Assembly (NCBI RefSeq): GCF_015097055.1
Contig: NZ_AP023366.1
Location: forward strand, 3,003,001-3,067,000
Length of the DNA stretch: 64,000 nt
Source of the DNA: Effusibacillus dendaii
GTDB taxonomy: Bacteria > Bacillota > Bacilli > Tumebacillales > Effusibacillaceae
Reading direction: 5' to 3'
Of the stretch, positions 28,952 to 37,444 are shown in pieces; position 1 is the stretch's first letter; every line of letters starts with the position of its first letter. The notes under the pieces were generated by a model. That model made no database searches. It was given only the letters and a program-made list of their open reading frames with translations, and was not told the origin of the DNA. Both the position numbers and the translations under genes were made by a program.

Positions 28952-30376
28952 GTGATTACGGATCATGAAAAGCAAACCCATCTGCTGGTTGCTTCCCCGA
29001 GCACTTTGTTTCGGGAGGAGATCAAGCGCATTTTTGAAAAATCGGGTTATTCGACAGCGGACCTCATCGATTCACTTGGCGGTTTGACAGAGGCGTTGGA
29101 TCGTCTGAATGAAAAGGGTGCGGCGGTAGAAGGCATCATTTTGGCAAGCGATCTGGCGTATACGGGCCCGGACAATAAATTGGAGAGTTTGGCCGACCAG
29201 CTGCGAATGATAAAATCACGTTTTCCTGCTGTGAGAATGCTCGTTTTAAGCAAGGAAACGGTCGGCCACCCGTTTCTCTCTGAGTTGGTTGAGATGGGAA
29301 TCCGCCATATTTTGCTGCGTGGCACAAATCGCCAACCACTGCAGGCAGCCGATCTGATAACCGCCTATCGGCAGCCATTAACCGAATCGGAACTGGAGAT
29401 TCTTCGTCATTTTGATCCAACCGTTCGCTGGCGAGAATCCGAACCGGAGCGCCCGCCTTTTCTTTCGTTTGGTCTGCACACTGCAAAGAACCGGCAGCAG
29501 GTGGAAGTTGCTGTTTCCCGGGATGAATCCAAAGAGAGCCCCGGCTGCAGTGTAGGCGCCGGTTCCGGCGGCGGCTCCAAATATCTGTCCGTTCCAGCCA
29601 GAATGATTTCGGTAATCAGCCTGCATCCGCAGGCGGGGGCCACTTTTTTGACAGATAATTTCTCCTTTTATTTAGCGGAGAATCAAATTCCAGTGGCGGT
29701 TATTGAATCATCGGCCGATCCGCCGATTTGGTACGATCTGTTGGATGGGGACGCGGGCGCCCCACACGGGTGGATTTCCTGGTTGGAACAGCTGCGGGAC
29801 AAGGGGCATCTGCAAAAAGGAATCGAGTGGAAACGGGACGATGTGCATTGCTTCCCGCAGGGCAAGCATTCAACACCTGAGGCTTCGGCGGAGGAAGCGG
29901 TCAAATTGTTTTATTTCACCAAGCAGTTTCCGGTGCTGTTCGCAGATCTGTCAAACAACTGGGAGAGTCCGATGGCGGAAGAATCGATCCGGCAGTCGGA
30001 TGAAATCTGGATTGTCATGACCGGTGATCCGATTCAGATGAACAATCGGCTTTCCCGCTTGATCCCCTTTATTGAGCGCTTAAATAGCCGTAAGAAAGCA
30101 GTGCTGATCGGCAACAAATGGGATTCTGCGTTGGACGAATACATAACGCCGGAGATCGTATCGGAGCGGACGGGAATTGAATTTGTCACAGCCATTCAGG
30201 ATTTGTCGCACATTCCGCTAATGGCCCTTTGGGAAGGCAAGAAAACGATACAAACAGCTGTCGGTAAATCCATGTTACGAAGACCGTTTCAGATTTTGGC
30301 GAAACGGATTCTGCCGCCACTGGTTGTGGACGAATTCACTCGAAAAAATCAGCGTTTCCTGATTATCGGAAATTAA
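28952..30376 (+). CDS. TadZ/CpaE-like protein with degenerate nucleotide-binding motif
   Basis: First gene of the Tad locus. With GTG 28952 (GGAAAGGAC nine bases upstream) it has 474 residues. The N-terminal part (about 1-135) looks like an atypical receiver domain (HLLVASPSTLFREEIKRIF, GIRHILLRGTN), as in CpaE/TadZ. The C-terminal part (about 205-474) looks like the MinD/ParA fold, but the Walker A position reads SLHPQAGATFLT and lacks the lysine of KGG(V/A)GKT. It may bind ATP poorly or act as a scaffold that places the pilus machine at the pole. A second TadZ with an intact motif follows at 31158. Confidence 0.72.
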   Translation: MITDHEKQTHLLVASPSTLFREEIKRIFEKSGYSTADLIDSLGGLTEALDRLNEKGAAVEGIILASDLAYTGPDNKLESLADQLRMIKSRFPAVRMLVLSKETVGHPFLSELVEMGIRHILLRGTNRQPLQAADLITAYRQPLTESELEILRHFDPTVRWRESEPERPPFLSFGLHTAKNRQQVEVAVSRDESKESPGCSVGAGSGGGSKYLSVPARMISVISLHPQAGATFLTDNFSFYLAENQIPVAVIESSADPPIWYDLLDGDAGAPHGWISWLEQLRDKGHLQKGIEWKRDDVHCFPQGKHSTPEASAEEAVKLFYFTKQFPVLFADLSNNWESPMAEESIRQSDEIWIVMTGDPIQMNNRLSRLIPFIERLNSRKKAVLIGNKWDSALDEYITPEIVSERTGIEFVTAIQDLSHIPLMALWEGKKTIQTAVGKSMLRRPFQILAKRILPPLVVDEFTRKNQRFLIIGN

Positions 30377-30408
30377 CAAACGATGTGCGAGGAGGAGGTG
30401 TAAGGAAT

Positions 30409-31152
30409 TTGAAAACGTGGCGTATCAGATTATGGAGTGGCTTCCAGCCGCGAAGTAAAAGAATTCTCTTTGCGTTTGTGGGGGCCGCCTTGTCCACCTG
30501 GATGTTGTACCTGACCGTTTCCCCTCCCGCCGTGAAAGAAACGGTTCAGGTGGTGGAAGCATCTGCCCCGATTGCCAAAAATCAAAAAATCACGCCTGCC
30601 TCACTTACTTTGGCACCAATTCCATCATCCAGCTATCAGTCATGGATGGTTCGCGATCCGGCGCAGCTCATCGGCAAGTATGCCGAGGTGGACATTTTTC
30701 CCGGGGAATGGGTACGGGCAGAGCGAGTAGCAGAGAAGCAGGCGGCCAATTTTCAACCGGATGAGAGAGTGATGAATCTGCCGGTACAATTGGCGAATCT
30801 TGGCGGCATGCCGAAACAGGGTGATGTTGTCGATGTGATCGCATATTTTCAGCCGCCGCAGAAGGGAGCCGGCATCGGCCACACGGAGCTGATTTTGCAG
30901 AATGTGTACATTCAATCGATGGTGACAAAAGAGGGAAAGCAGCCGCCGACTGAACAGCAATCGAAAGGGAAAGAAGATTTTGTGCCTGCGATTGTTTCCC
31001 TGAAGGTGACTGTGCAGGACAGCCTGCTCTTAAGCACGTTGATTGGCAGTCCGGATGTTGCCATCCGGTTGATAGGCAGACAGCCAAACAGCTCCAACGT
31101 GCAAATCAAATCACCCGTTGCGGACCAACTGCGGCGGACAGGAATGGAGTGA
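30409..31152 (+). CDS. cpaB: Flp pilus assembly protein CpaB/RcpC-like (SAF domain)
   Basis: CpaB is an envelope protein of Tad systems. The 247 residues begin with a basic cytoplasmic stretch and one membrane helix (ILFAFVGAALSTWMLYLTV, about 19-37). A SAF domain follows (VVEASAPIAKNQKITPASL, GKYAEVDIFPGEWV) and then a CpaB-type C-terminal region (GDVVDVIAYF, LILQNVYIQS). The TTG start at 30409 is eight bases after GGAGGAGGTG. In a Gram-positive cell it probably guides the pilus through the wall side of the membrane; that role is inferred. Confidence 0.85.
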   Translation: MKTWRIRLWSGFQPRSKRILFAFVGAALSTWMLYLTVSPPAVKETVQVVEASAPIAKNQKITPASLTLAPIPSSSYQSWMVRDPAQLIGKYAEVDIFPGEWVRAERVAEKQAANFQPDERVMNLPVQLANLGGMPKQGDVVDVIAYFQPPQKGAGIGHTELILQNVYIQSMVTKEGKQPPTEQQSKGKEDFVPAIVSLKVTVQDSLLLSTLIGSPDVAIRLIGRQPNSSNVQIKSPVADQLRRTGME

Positions 31153-31157
31153 ACTAA

Positions 31158-32240
31158 ATGAAAATTGCCATTCTGGCGGTAAATGAACGGATCGGCCAAT
31201 TGTTCAAGTCGTGTTTTCCGGAATTGGAAGCGGATATTTTCACCGATCCGAACCGTTTGCGGAGGCAGCATGTGGTTTTTATGATGTATCGGTTTGCGTC
31301 TGATTCGGTAAGAACGATCCTGGAGGCGTTGCACAGAAACGGAAACCGGGTGGCCTGCTTTTTGCAGGAAGCGGATCGTGCCATGTGGGAGACCTATTTG
31401 AAGGGGAAAAATGTGAAGTTGCTGGTAAACGGATTTTTTAACGCAGAATCGGTTTGTCAGGTGTTTGGATGGCGGCTGAATTCGCTGCCGCTAAAACGGT
31501 CGTTTGCCTTTGCGAGCGCAATGGGAGGCGCAGGGAAAACGTTCTTAAGTCTGTATCTGGCAAGAAAACTGTCTGTCGATCGAAGGGTACGGTTGGTGGA
31601 CTGGAATTGCGCGTCGCCTGTATACGCCCATTTTTTCAGGGTGAATGGGCGTTCGGCTGATCTGACTGCCGCGTTGGGAGCGATACGCAATGGACAACCT
31701 GTCGATCTGCACCAATATGAAACCGATGTCCAGGAAAATTTGACATTGTCAGGGTTAACGGTTAATTACAGCGAATCCTCAAAATGGACTGTCGATCATT
31801 TTAGTGAACTGTGGGATCTCTATCAGAAACAAGTGCATGACGTTCTGATTTGTGAGGTTCCGAATCACCCGCTGCTCCCACCTGCAACAGTTGCCCTGCT
31901 TCGTTTCACCGACATCGTGATTCCGCTCCTGCCTGATCCGCATACATGGGAGAATACTTTGCAACTGGTCGACTGGATCAGGGCGCAGCGGGTGGAAAAT
32001 CCGGCTCGGCTGCATCTGGTCTTGAATCGGAGAACAGAATCGTATTCAATCAGCAACCGCGATTTACAAAAGCTGGCGAATGCCGATTCTGTCGCGCAGA
32101 TACCAGAAATCGCGAATCTCTGGAGTCGAATCGCTTCGCATAAACCTTTGCGGCAAGAGACGCAGGACATGTCGGATCCAGTGAAAAGTTTGGACGATTG
32201 GATGAACAGTCTCGGGCTGAAAGAGGCGGTGCTGACATGA
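31158..32240 (+). CDS. tadZ: TadZ/CpaE-like ATPase
   Basis: A MinD/ParA-type ATPase of the Tad system, thought to localise the pilus machine. The 360 residues have an N-terminal receiver-like region without a clear phospho-acceptor, then a deviant Walker A ASAMGGAGKTFLSLYL (about 116-131) with the key lysine present, then the DWNCASPVYAHFF switch region. It follows cpaB by five bases, and its stop overlaps the tadA start (ATGA). It is a paralogue of the 28952 gene product; having both is unusual. Confidence 0.82.
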   Translation: MKIAILAVNERIGQLFKSCFPELEADIFTDPNRLRRQHVVFMMYRFASDSVRTILEALHRNGNRVACFLQEADRAMWETYLKGKNVKLLVNGFFNAESVCQVFGWRLNSLPLKRSFAFASAMGGAGKTFLSLYLARKLSVDRRVRLVDWNCASPVYAHFFRVNGRSADLTAALGAIRNGQPVDLHQYETDVQENLTLSGLTVNYSESSKWTVDHFSELWDLYQKQVHDVLICEVPNHPLLPPATVALLRFTDIVIPLLPDPHTWENTLQLVDWIRAQRVENPARLHLVLNRRTESYSISNRDLQKLANADSVAQIPEIANLWSRIASHKPLRQETQDMSDPVKSLDDWMNSLGLKEAVLT

Positions 32241-33586
32241 GTGTGACGTCTGAAGCATCGTTAACCGGTTCTCCCGAGTTGGAGATCGCGTTGCATGCGG
32301 TGATTCGCTACGTCAACGACACGCAGGTGGAACTGGTTCACAAACTGTATCAAAAGAAAATTCCGATCTCCGTTTTTCAAGAAAAATTGGACGAACTGCT
32401 CCTTACAGAAGATCTTGTAATCCCCGTTGTATCTCACAGCGTACTGAAGAAGCTGGTTCTCGATGAACTGCTCGGATACGGAATTTTACAGCCATTGGTC
32501 GACGATCCGTCGGTGACGGACATATTCGTCAACCACCACCAGGAAATTCTTGTCAGGCGAAATGGGGCGGACGAACCTGTGCCGCTTCGGTTTCGGGATG
32601 CGGAACAGTTGGAAGAGTATTTTCGCAAAATCATGATGCGGCTCGGAGCCCGTGTCGACAGATTTCACCCGATTGTGGACACGCGCGACCCGGACCTCCA
32701 TCTCCGCATCAATGGCGGCATACCGCCGGTAGTGAACGAACCGTATTTTACCATTCGCAAACACCAGGCGGACACATTCACCCTGCAAAAGTTGATTGAG
32801 ACCGGTACGTTGACACGGGATATGGCGGATACCTTGCAGACTTATGTGGGTTCTTGGCTGAATCTGTTAATTTCCGGTCCGACCGGCTCCGGGAAAACGA
32901 CTTTGCTGCGAGCGCTCTGCGAATGTATCGATCCGCTGGAGCGACTGGCCGTACTGGAGGAAGAAGCGGAACTGCGGATTCCGCATCAAAACATAGTGGC
33001 GCTGGAAACAAAGAAAAAATGGGGCGAAGACGAACTGGCCATTGAGATGGATTTACTCGTAAAAAATGCGATGCGCATGTCGCCCCGCCGGATCGTTCTT
33101 GGTGAACTGCGGCATAAAGAAGCGCTTGAATTGATCCGGGCGTTCGGCACCGGACATGACGGAGGGCTTACTTGTATTCATGCGAACGATGTGAAATCCG
33201 CCTTGAAACAGTTGGCGTTTTTGATGCTGTATGCGGACACGCCGCTTACATATGAGCATCTTCTCAGTATGATCGCAGATTCAGTCGACATTGTGGTCCA
33301 TATCGAACGATACAAAGTGGTGGAAATCGCCGAAGTGGTGGGTTTCGATTCGTCGCGGCAGACGATTGCGACGAGAACGGTCTGGCGCTATCAAGTCGAT
33401 CCGCTTACGGAGGAGGGAGTGTATGAGAAAAAGGGGGAAAGCGACAGTCTTTTACAAAAAATGGCGCTGCGCCGTTCCCTCCGTAAGCGGAAACAACCGA
33501 TCCCCATTCCCGCCCGAATCATCCGATTCCCATCCGAACCTTCCGATCTCCACCCGAATCTTCCGCCCCCATTCGAAAGTAGGTGA
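32237..33586 (+). CDS. tadA: Tad secretion ATPase TadA/CpaF
   Basis: The hexameric motor ATPase powering pilin assembly, type II/IV secretion ATPase family. With the ATG at 32237 the product has 449 residues. Walker A is GPTGSGKTT (about 214-222), the Asp box LAVLEEEAELR follows, and Walker B/His box elements are RRIVLGELRHKEALE and GHDGGLTCIHAND. The C-terminal 40 residues are Arg/Pro-rich (PIPIPARIIRF) and encoded by short imperfect CCGAATCTTCCG-like DNA repeats; such a tail is not usual for TadA. The start overlaps the tadZ stop. Confidence 0.95.
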   Translation: MSVTSEASLTGSPELEIALHAVIRYVNDTQVELVHKLYQKKIPISVFQEKLDELLLTEDLVIPVVSHSVLKKLVLDELLGYGILQPLVDDPSVTDIFVNHHQEILVRRNGADEPVPLRFRDAEQLEEYFRKIMMRLGARVDRFHPIVDTRDPDLHLRINGGIPPVVNEPYFTIRKHQADTFTLQKLIETGTLTRDMADTLQTYVGSWLNLLISGPTGSGKTTLLRALCECIDPLERLAVLEEEAELRIPHQNIVALETKKKWGEDELAIEMDLLVKNAMRMSPRRIVLGELRHKEALELIRAFGTGHDGGLTCIHANDVKSALKQLAFLMLYADTPLTYEHLLSMIADSVDIVVHIERYKVVEIAEVVGFDSSRQTIATRTVWRYQVDPLTEEGVYEKKGESDSLLQKMALRRSLRKRKQPIPIPARIIRFPSEPSDLHPNLPPPFESR

Positions 33587-33592
33587 GCAGGC

Positions 33593-34531
33593 ATGCAGGC
33601 TGTTTTTTGGTCATTCACGTTATTAGGCTGTCTGTACGCGCTATTTCGTCAAATTCCCTCCCCGTTTCCGAAAAAGGGACAGCGCAGGCTGAAATGGATG
33701 GATCACGGCGCTCGTATTGAAAAAGAATGGGATCGTTGGTTGAGGCGAAACAAACGGATGTACAGCCTGACGGAACGATGCAACAATCTGTTGCAAAAAT
33801 CGCGAATCCGTATCGGCGGAAGGCCCCTCAACAAGTACCTGTTCCTCTTTTTGGTTACCACACTCTTCCTGTATACGGCGATATACGCGTCTGGCATGCT
33901 GTACAATCCGGTCGCCGGATTGTTGCTTGGGGGCGTGGCCGCTTACTTGCCCGTTCACGGATTAAAGTGGGACGCACGCTATCGGAAGCGGCAGATGCGC
34001 AGGCAGGCCCCCCATTTTTTCCTGACGTTGATGAATTTCTATGAGGTGCATCATGACATCTTGTCTGCGGTGAAAGACGCGGTTCCCAGGCTGAAGCAGC
34101 CTTTGCGGGCAGATCTGCAGTTTTTGGTGCTGCAGTTGCAGAATGGGAATCAAACGCTGAGGGAATCGATCCAGGACGTCAAGCAGCGGTTCGACAACAA
34201 GCTGCTGCAGGATTTTCTTGATGATCTGGAACTGCAAATTCGGTATGGGGGTGATTTTTCCAATACGTTGAAGAACTATGCGGAAGAAGCCATTGAATTG
34301 GAAATTCGCATAATGGAGCGCAGCAGCGAAACGGCCGGGGCGTCGTTGGTGACATACTTTCTGTTTGGCGTATTTTTGATGCTGCTCGTTTCGATGCGCC
34401 GCATCCAGCCGCAGGCGATCCAACTGCTGGTGACTCATCCTGTCGGCAAACTGACGGTAGTGGTGATCCTCCTGATTATGCTCGCGGTTCTCTATGTGTT
34501 GAAAGAGGTGACCGAGGTCGAAGAACAGTAG
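33593..34531 (+). CDS. tadB: Tad platform protein TadB (GspF family)
   Basis: TadB is an inner-membrane platform protein that couples the ATPase to pilin polymerisation. The 312 residues have two membrane helices near 85-125, a cytoplasmic type II secretion F domain (FFLTLMNFYEVHHDILSAV, RYGGDFSNTL) and two C-terminal helices (about 250-305). It follows tadA by six bases and precedes tadC, the usual order. Confidence 0.9.
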   Translation: MQAVFWSFTLLGCLYALFRQIPSPFPKKGQRRLKWMDHGARIEKEWDRWLRRNKRMYSLTERCNNLLQKSRIRIGGRPLNKYLFLFLVTTLFLYTAIYASGMLYNPVAGLLLGGVAAYLPVHGLKWDARYRKRQMRRQAPHFFLTLMNFYEVHHDILSAVKDAVPRLKQPLRADLQFLVLQLQNGNQTLRESIQDVKQRFDNKLLQDFLDDLELQIRYGGDFSNTLKNYAEEAIELEIRIMERSSETAGASLVTYFLFGVFLMLLVSMRRIQPQAIQLLVTHPVGKLTVVVILLIMLAVLYVLKEVTEVEEQ

Positions 34532-34538
34532 GTGGGAA

Positions 34539-34549
34539 GGGGGGGGGGG
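34539..34549 (+). repeat. Run of eleven G between tadB and tadC
   Basis: An unbroken G tract lies in the 93-base gap between tadB and tadC. Its length makes it prone to slippage. It is not in coding sequence. Confidence 0.9.
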
Positions 34550-34624
34550 TTATCGGAGTGGTCATGGTGAGTGGCTAACAGGGACGGTAGTCGATGAGGG
34601 CAGTAGTCGTTGGAGGTGAGCGGT

Positions 34625-35470
34625 TTGATCGTGGCCAGCAGTCTGTTTCTGTTTACGAGTCTCTTTGTGCTTTGGCAAGAACTGTTGTCCTATCTGCGGC
34701 AAAAAACCGGTTCGGAGCACCGCAAGTTAAAACACATTCAAAAAGAGCGGCAAATCGACATTCATCCGCTCGATCGGCTGGCCGGTTGGTTGATGCCCGT
34801 GATTCGCCACATGCCGAACAGACAGATGTTGGAACGTGTGACTTTGCAGGCGGGAAGCCCCTATCAAATGACGTTTCCCCGATATGCGGTCTTGAAACTG
34901 CTGGGCGCGGTCGGATTTGGTTTGCTGCTGTCTCCGAAGTGGATCGTAGGGAAAATCGTTTATGCGATGATCGGCTTTCTGGCACCGGATTTGCTGTTGT
35001 TTGCCAAAAGGCGGGCCAGGCAGAAGCGTATTTTGCGGGAACTGCCCTTTATGATGCAGAAAATTGCCCGCTCTGCCTCAAACGGAATTCCGCTTCGCGA
35101 GGTGTTGGCCGTTTTGGCCGACCGATTACGCGGGCCGCTGCAGGAAGAGGTGAAACGGTTGTCTGCTCATTACAGCATAGAGGGCAACCTGTCAAAATGT
35201 TTACCCGCTTTTTGCGATCGAATCGGCTTGGAGGAAGTCGACGATATGGCATTTGCCATGTTGCAGGCGGAACAATCCGGCAAGATGCGGGTCATTTTGG
35301 AGAAACAGGCGGAGATTCTGAAGCGGAGGGAATCGTTTGCGGCACATAAAAACACGAAAAATCGGGCGAATTTTTTGCCGCTTGCCACGGTTGGCATGGT
35401 GATTTGTATTTTTCTGCTTGTGGCAGTGCCTTTGTTTTTGTCGATTGCCACAAACGGATTATTTAAATAA
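34625..35470 (+). CDS. tadC: Tad platform protein TadC (GspF family)
   Basis: Second platform protein, pairing with TadB. With TTG 34625, placed six bases after GGAGGTGA, it has 281 residues. It has an N-terminal helix, a middle helix pair (about 85-125), a type II secretion F domain (FMMQKIARSASNGIPLREVL, AMLQAEQSGKMRVIL), and a final helix (FLPLATVGMVICIFLLVAV). The family and order in the operon are clear; the exact start is less certain because several TTG/GTG codons are near. Confidence 0.9.
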   Translation: MIVASSLFLFTSLFVLWQELLSYLRQKTGSEHRKLKHIQKERQIDIHPLDRLAGWLMPVIRHMPNRQMLERVTLQAGSPYQMTFPRYAVLKLLGAVGFGLLLSPKWIVGKIVYAMIGFLAPDLLLFAKRRARQKRILRELPFMMQKIARSASNGIPLREVLAVLADRLRGPLQEEVKRLSAHYSIEGNLSKCLPAFCDRIGLEEVDDMAFAMLQAEQSGKMRVILEKQAEILKRRESFAAHKNTKNRANFLPLATVGMVICIFLLVAVPLFLSIATNGLFK

Positions 35471-35495
35471 CAAAAATTTTGGTGAGGTGCTGAAC

Positions 35496-35693
35496 ATGAA
35501 AAGGATGATGAAACGATTTTGGAAAAAGGAAACGGCCACCCCGTCCATCGAAACGGTCGCGATTGTCGCGTTTATTGCATTGGCGATTTTTACAAATTTA
35601 GGTGATTTGGGCAAAGCGGTGGGGGATGTGTTTGATTATGTGAAAGACGAGCTGACAAACCAGATTTCCGCCACGAATCGCACGTCTTCCTGA
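35496..35693 (+). CDS. flp: Flp-type major pilin
   Basis: A 65-residue prepilin, the probable pilus subunit. A basic leader (MKRMMKRFWKKE) precedes TATPSIETVAIVAFIAL, which matches the Flp pattern GATAIEYGLIAALIA: a processing site, the conserved Glu five residues into the mature pilin, then the hydrophobic assembly helix. The usual Tyr after Glu is Thr here. GGTGAGGTG precedes the ATG. The prepilin peptidase gene follows after 12 bases. Confidence 0.85.
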   Translation: MKRMMKRFWKKETATPSIETVAIVAFIALAIFTNLGDLGKAVGDVFDYVKDELTNQISATNRTSS

Positions 35694-35705
35694 TGGTGTA
35701 GGGAG

Positions 35706-36134
35706 ATGGAAGGAGCGAGTTTGCTGATTGTTTACTTTTTCTCCATATGGGCGGTGATCACAGATATTCGGTCACGACGGATCAGCAACCGGCTGGTCAT
35801 TCTGTTCCTGTTGGCAGGGATGGCTGTTAATGCGGCAAAAGGTTTGTGGAGCGGCATGCTGGTTGCCTTTCTGGTTGCGGCTGGTATTTCGCTGCTTTTG
35901 TACCGTATTAACGAATCGATGTTTGGGGCGGGTGACTACAAGTTTTATATCGCGCTGGCGGTGTTGACCGGTCTGAAATGGTCGTTTGGCGCCTTTTTCT
36001 ACAGTTTGCTGGTCGCGCTGCCTGTGTTTGCCTTTTATATGCTGAAAGACGGCACAAAAAACCCTAGCATCCCGTATGCAGTTCCGTTTCTGGGCGGCAT
36101 TATCTGGCAGCAAATGTCGCCTCTTATCGGGTGA
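35706..36134 (+). CDS. tadV: Prepilin peptidase TadV/CpaA (A24 family)
   Basis: An integral-membrane aspartic protease that removes the leader of Flp and pseudopilins. The 142 residues form about five helices. The two catalytic aspartates are in AVITDIRSRRISN (Asp about residue 20) and GAGDYKFYIALA (Asp about residue 78, the GxGD motif). Its short length matches CpaA-type peptidases without the methylase domain. The stop codon overlaps the next start. Confidence 0.93.
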   Translation: MEGASLLIVYFFSIWAVITDIRSRRISNRLVILFLLAGMAVNAAKGLWSGMLVAFLVAAGISLLLYRINESMFGAGDYKFYIALAVLTGLKWSFGAFFYSLLVALPVFAFYMLKDGTKNPSIPYAVPFLGGIIWQQMSPLIG

Positions 36135-36571
36135 TCGCGATGCGACAAATCCGATTTTTTATGAAACAAGAGAAAGGCTCGCCGTCGATTGAGTTTTTGG
36201 GCGCCGTTTTGCTGATCATGCTGATTGTGTTCAATATTTATGGACCTATCAAGTATATCTACCAGATGTTTACAATTGAACATGTTCACCGTTTGGCGCT
36301 GCTTCAAATGGAGCAGGAGGGCGGCTTTAGCGACAGTCTGAAAACCTCCATCGAACGAAAGCTGGAAGCGTGGGGTCTGGACAGCCGCAAAGCGCAAATC
36401 ACAAGCGATACGCCTGCTCCTACACAATGGGGGGACCCAATCGACCTGACGATTCGTTATCAGACCGATTACGACACCTACGGGTTGAAGGCGTTGGCAT
36501 TCCAGTCTGCCAGAGATGAACAGGTGATTCAGGTGACAAGGAGTTCGATCAGCCGTGTCTATTTTAAATAA
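36131..36571 (+). CDS. tadE: TadE-like pseudopilin
   Basis: A 146-residue minor pilin. The N-terminal QEKGSPSIEFLGAVLLIMLIV carries the same SPSIE processing/assembly pattern as the Flp pilin next door, with a helix typical of TadE. The rest is a small extracellular domain. The GTG start at 36131 overlaps the tadV stop; ATG 36140 is an alternative. The 3' end overlaps the following gene by 17 bases, so coupling is likely. Confidence 0.78.
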   Translation: MIAMRQIRFFMKQEKGSPSIEFLGAVLLIMLIVFNIYGPIKYIYQMFTIEHVHRLALLQMEQEGGFSDSLKTSIERKLEAWGLDSRKAQITSDTPAPTQWGDPIDLTIRYQTDYDTYGLKALAFQSARDEQVIQVTRSSISRVYFK

Positions 36572-37094
36572 GTTTCTAAAAAGCAGGCGGGCGGCTGCCA
36601 CGACACTCATTTCATTGACGATTGTTTTGCTGCTTACCTATGCCGCTTTCCTTATTGTGGAAGTGGGGCGGTTGTATGCGTTGCATAACCGCTTTCAAAA
36701 CGATCTGGACTTTGCCAATGGAGCAGCGTGGGCGGCGATTGATCGGGAACGCCTGGCGTATGGGGTGGTTCAATTTCATGCTGTGAACGAATCACGTTCC
36801 GAAGGAGATCGCCGGGCCGAGGATGTATTTTTGGCGGCGCTTCGAAAAGGTATGAATGTGAGTGATTTGATGACACCGGAAAGTCCGGCGCAATCAGTGA
36901 TTGCGGGCCCTGTAGAATTGAATGATTTTCAGGTCTACCTGGCCTCCGATTTGCCGGCTGCCACCCCTCAAGGCTTTCCGATTGAGAAAATCAGCGTTTA
37001 TTCCAAAATTACAATCCCAGTAAAACTACTCTTTTTCGGTCAAGTTTTTCAAATGGGGGTTCAACGGGTGACAGATTTTCAGAAAACAAATTGA
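36555..37094 (+). CDS. TadG/TadE-like minor pilin or anchored pilus protein
   Basis: A 179-residue protein with an N-terminal helix (RRAAATTLISLTIVLLLTYAAF) and an extracellular domain. The segment FQNDLDFANGAAWAAID resembles the TadG/TadE region after the helix (usually ...QNAADAAALAAA). Last gene of the tightly packed Tad operon. It is shorter than typical TadG and lacks a von Willebrand A domain. It begins inside tadE at a GTG. Confidence 0.7.
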   Translation: MSILNKFLKSRRAAATTLISLTIVLLLTYAAFLIVEVGRLYALHNRFQNDLDFANGAAWAAIDRERLAYGVVQFHAVNESRSEGDRRAEDVFLAALRKGMNVSDLMTPESPAQSVIAGPVELNDFQVYLASDLPAATPQGFPIEKISVYSKITIPVKLLFFGQVFQMGVQRVTDFQKTN

Positions 37095-37444
37095 TACATC
37101 GACAGCAGATGCCGCGATAATAGAGGGCTGCATTATCTTGATACTCACGATTGCAAAAATTTACAAATGAAAGGATAATAAGGACAAATTTACCATTTTA
37201 GTAAGTGTATGACTGGATATTGGGGGATGTCCTTGGAATGTCAATTTGGCATTTTCAGGGACTTCTTTGTTCGTGAGCACACGAATGGATTCACAATCCG
37301 ACAAATGAGTTCATGGGCTCCAAAGGGCGTTTTCTGTTTTTAACGGACTCAGTTTCATTCGCGTTGCGAGATTTGCCTCGAAAATATCTGGTCCTTAGAC
37401 TGGTGTTAAGAGAAACCAAAAATTAGGAGAGGAATGATGGTTTT
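37095..37444 (+). other. Intergenic region with a probable terminator, Tad operon to surface genes
   Basis: GTCCTTGGAATG and CATTTTCAGGGAC (about 37228-37262) can pair and are followed by a T-rich stretch, so this probably ends the Tad transcript. The rest is AT-rich and may hold the promoter of the next gene. AGGAGAGG lies before 37445. I see no coding sequence and no convincing riboswitch. Confidence 0.5.

Noticed and set aside
34594-35349. Alternative 251-codon frame across tadC
   Set aside because: The other frame gives a clear GspF-family protein; this one is an Arg-rich shadow.
37095-37444. Possible cyclic-di-GMP riboswitch before the surface-protein operon
   Set aside because: I could not find the conserved GEMM elements; only a terminator-like stem is visible.
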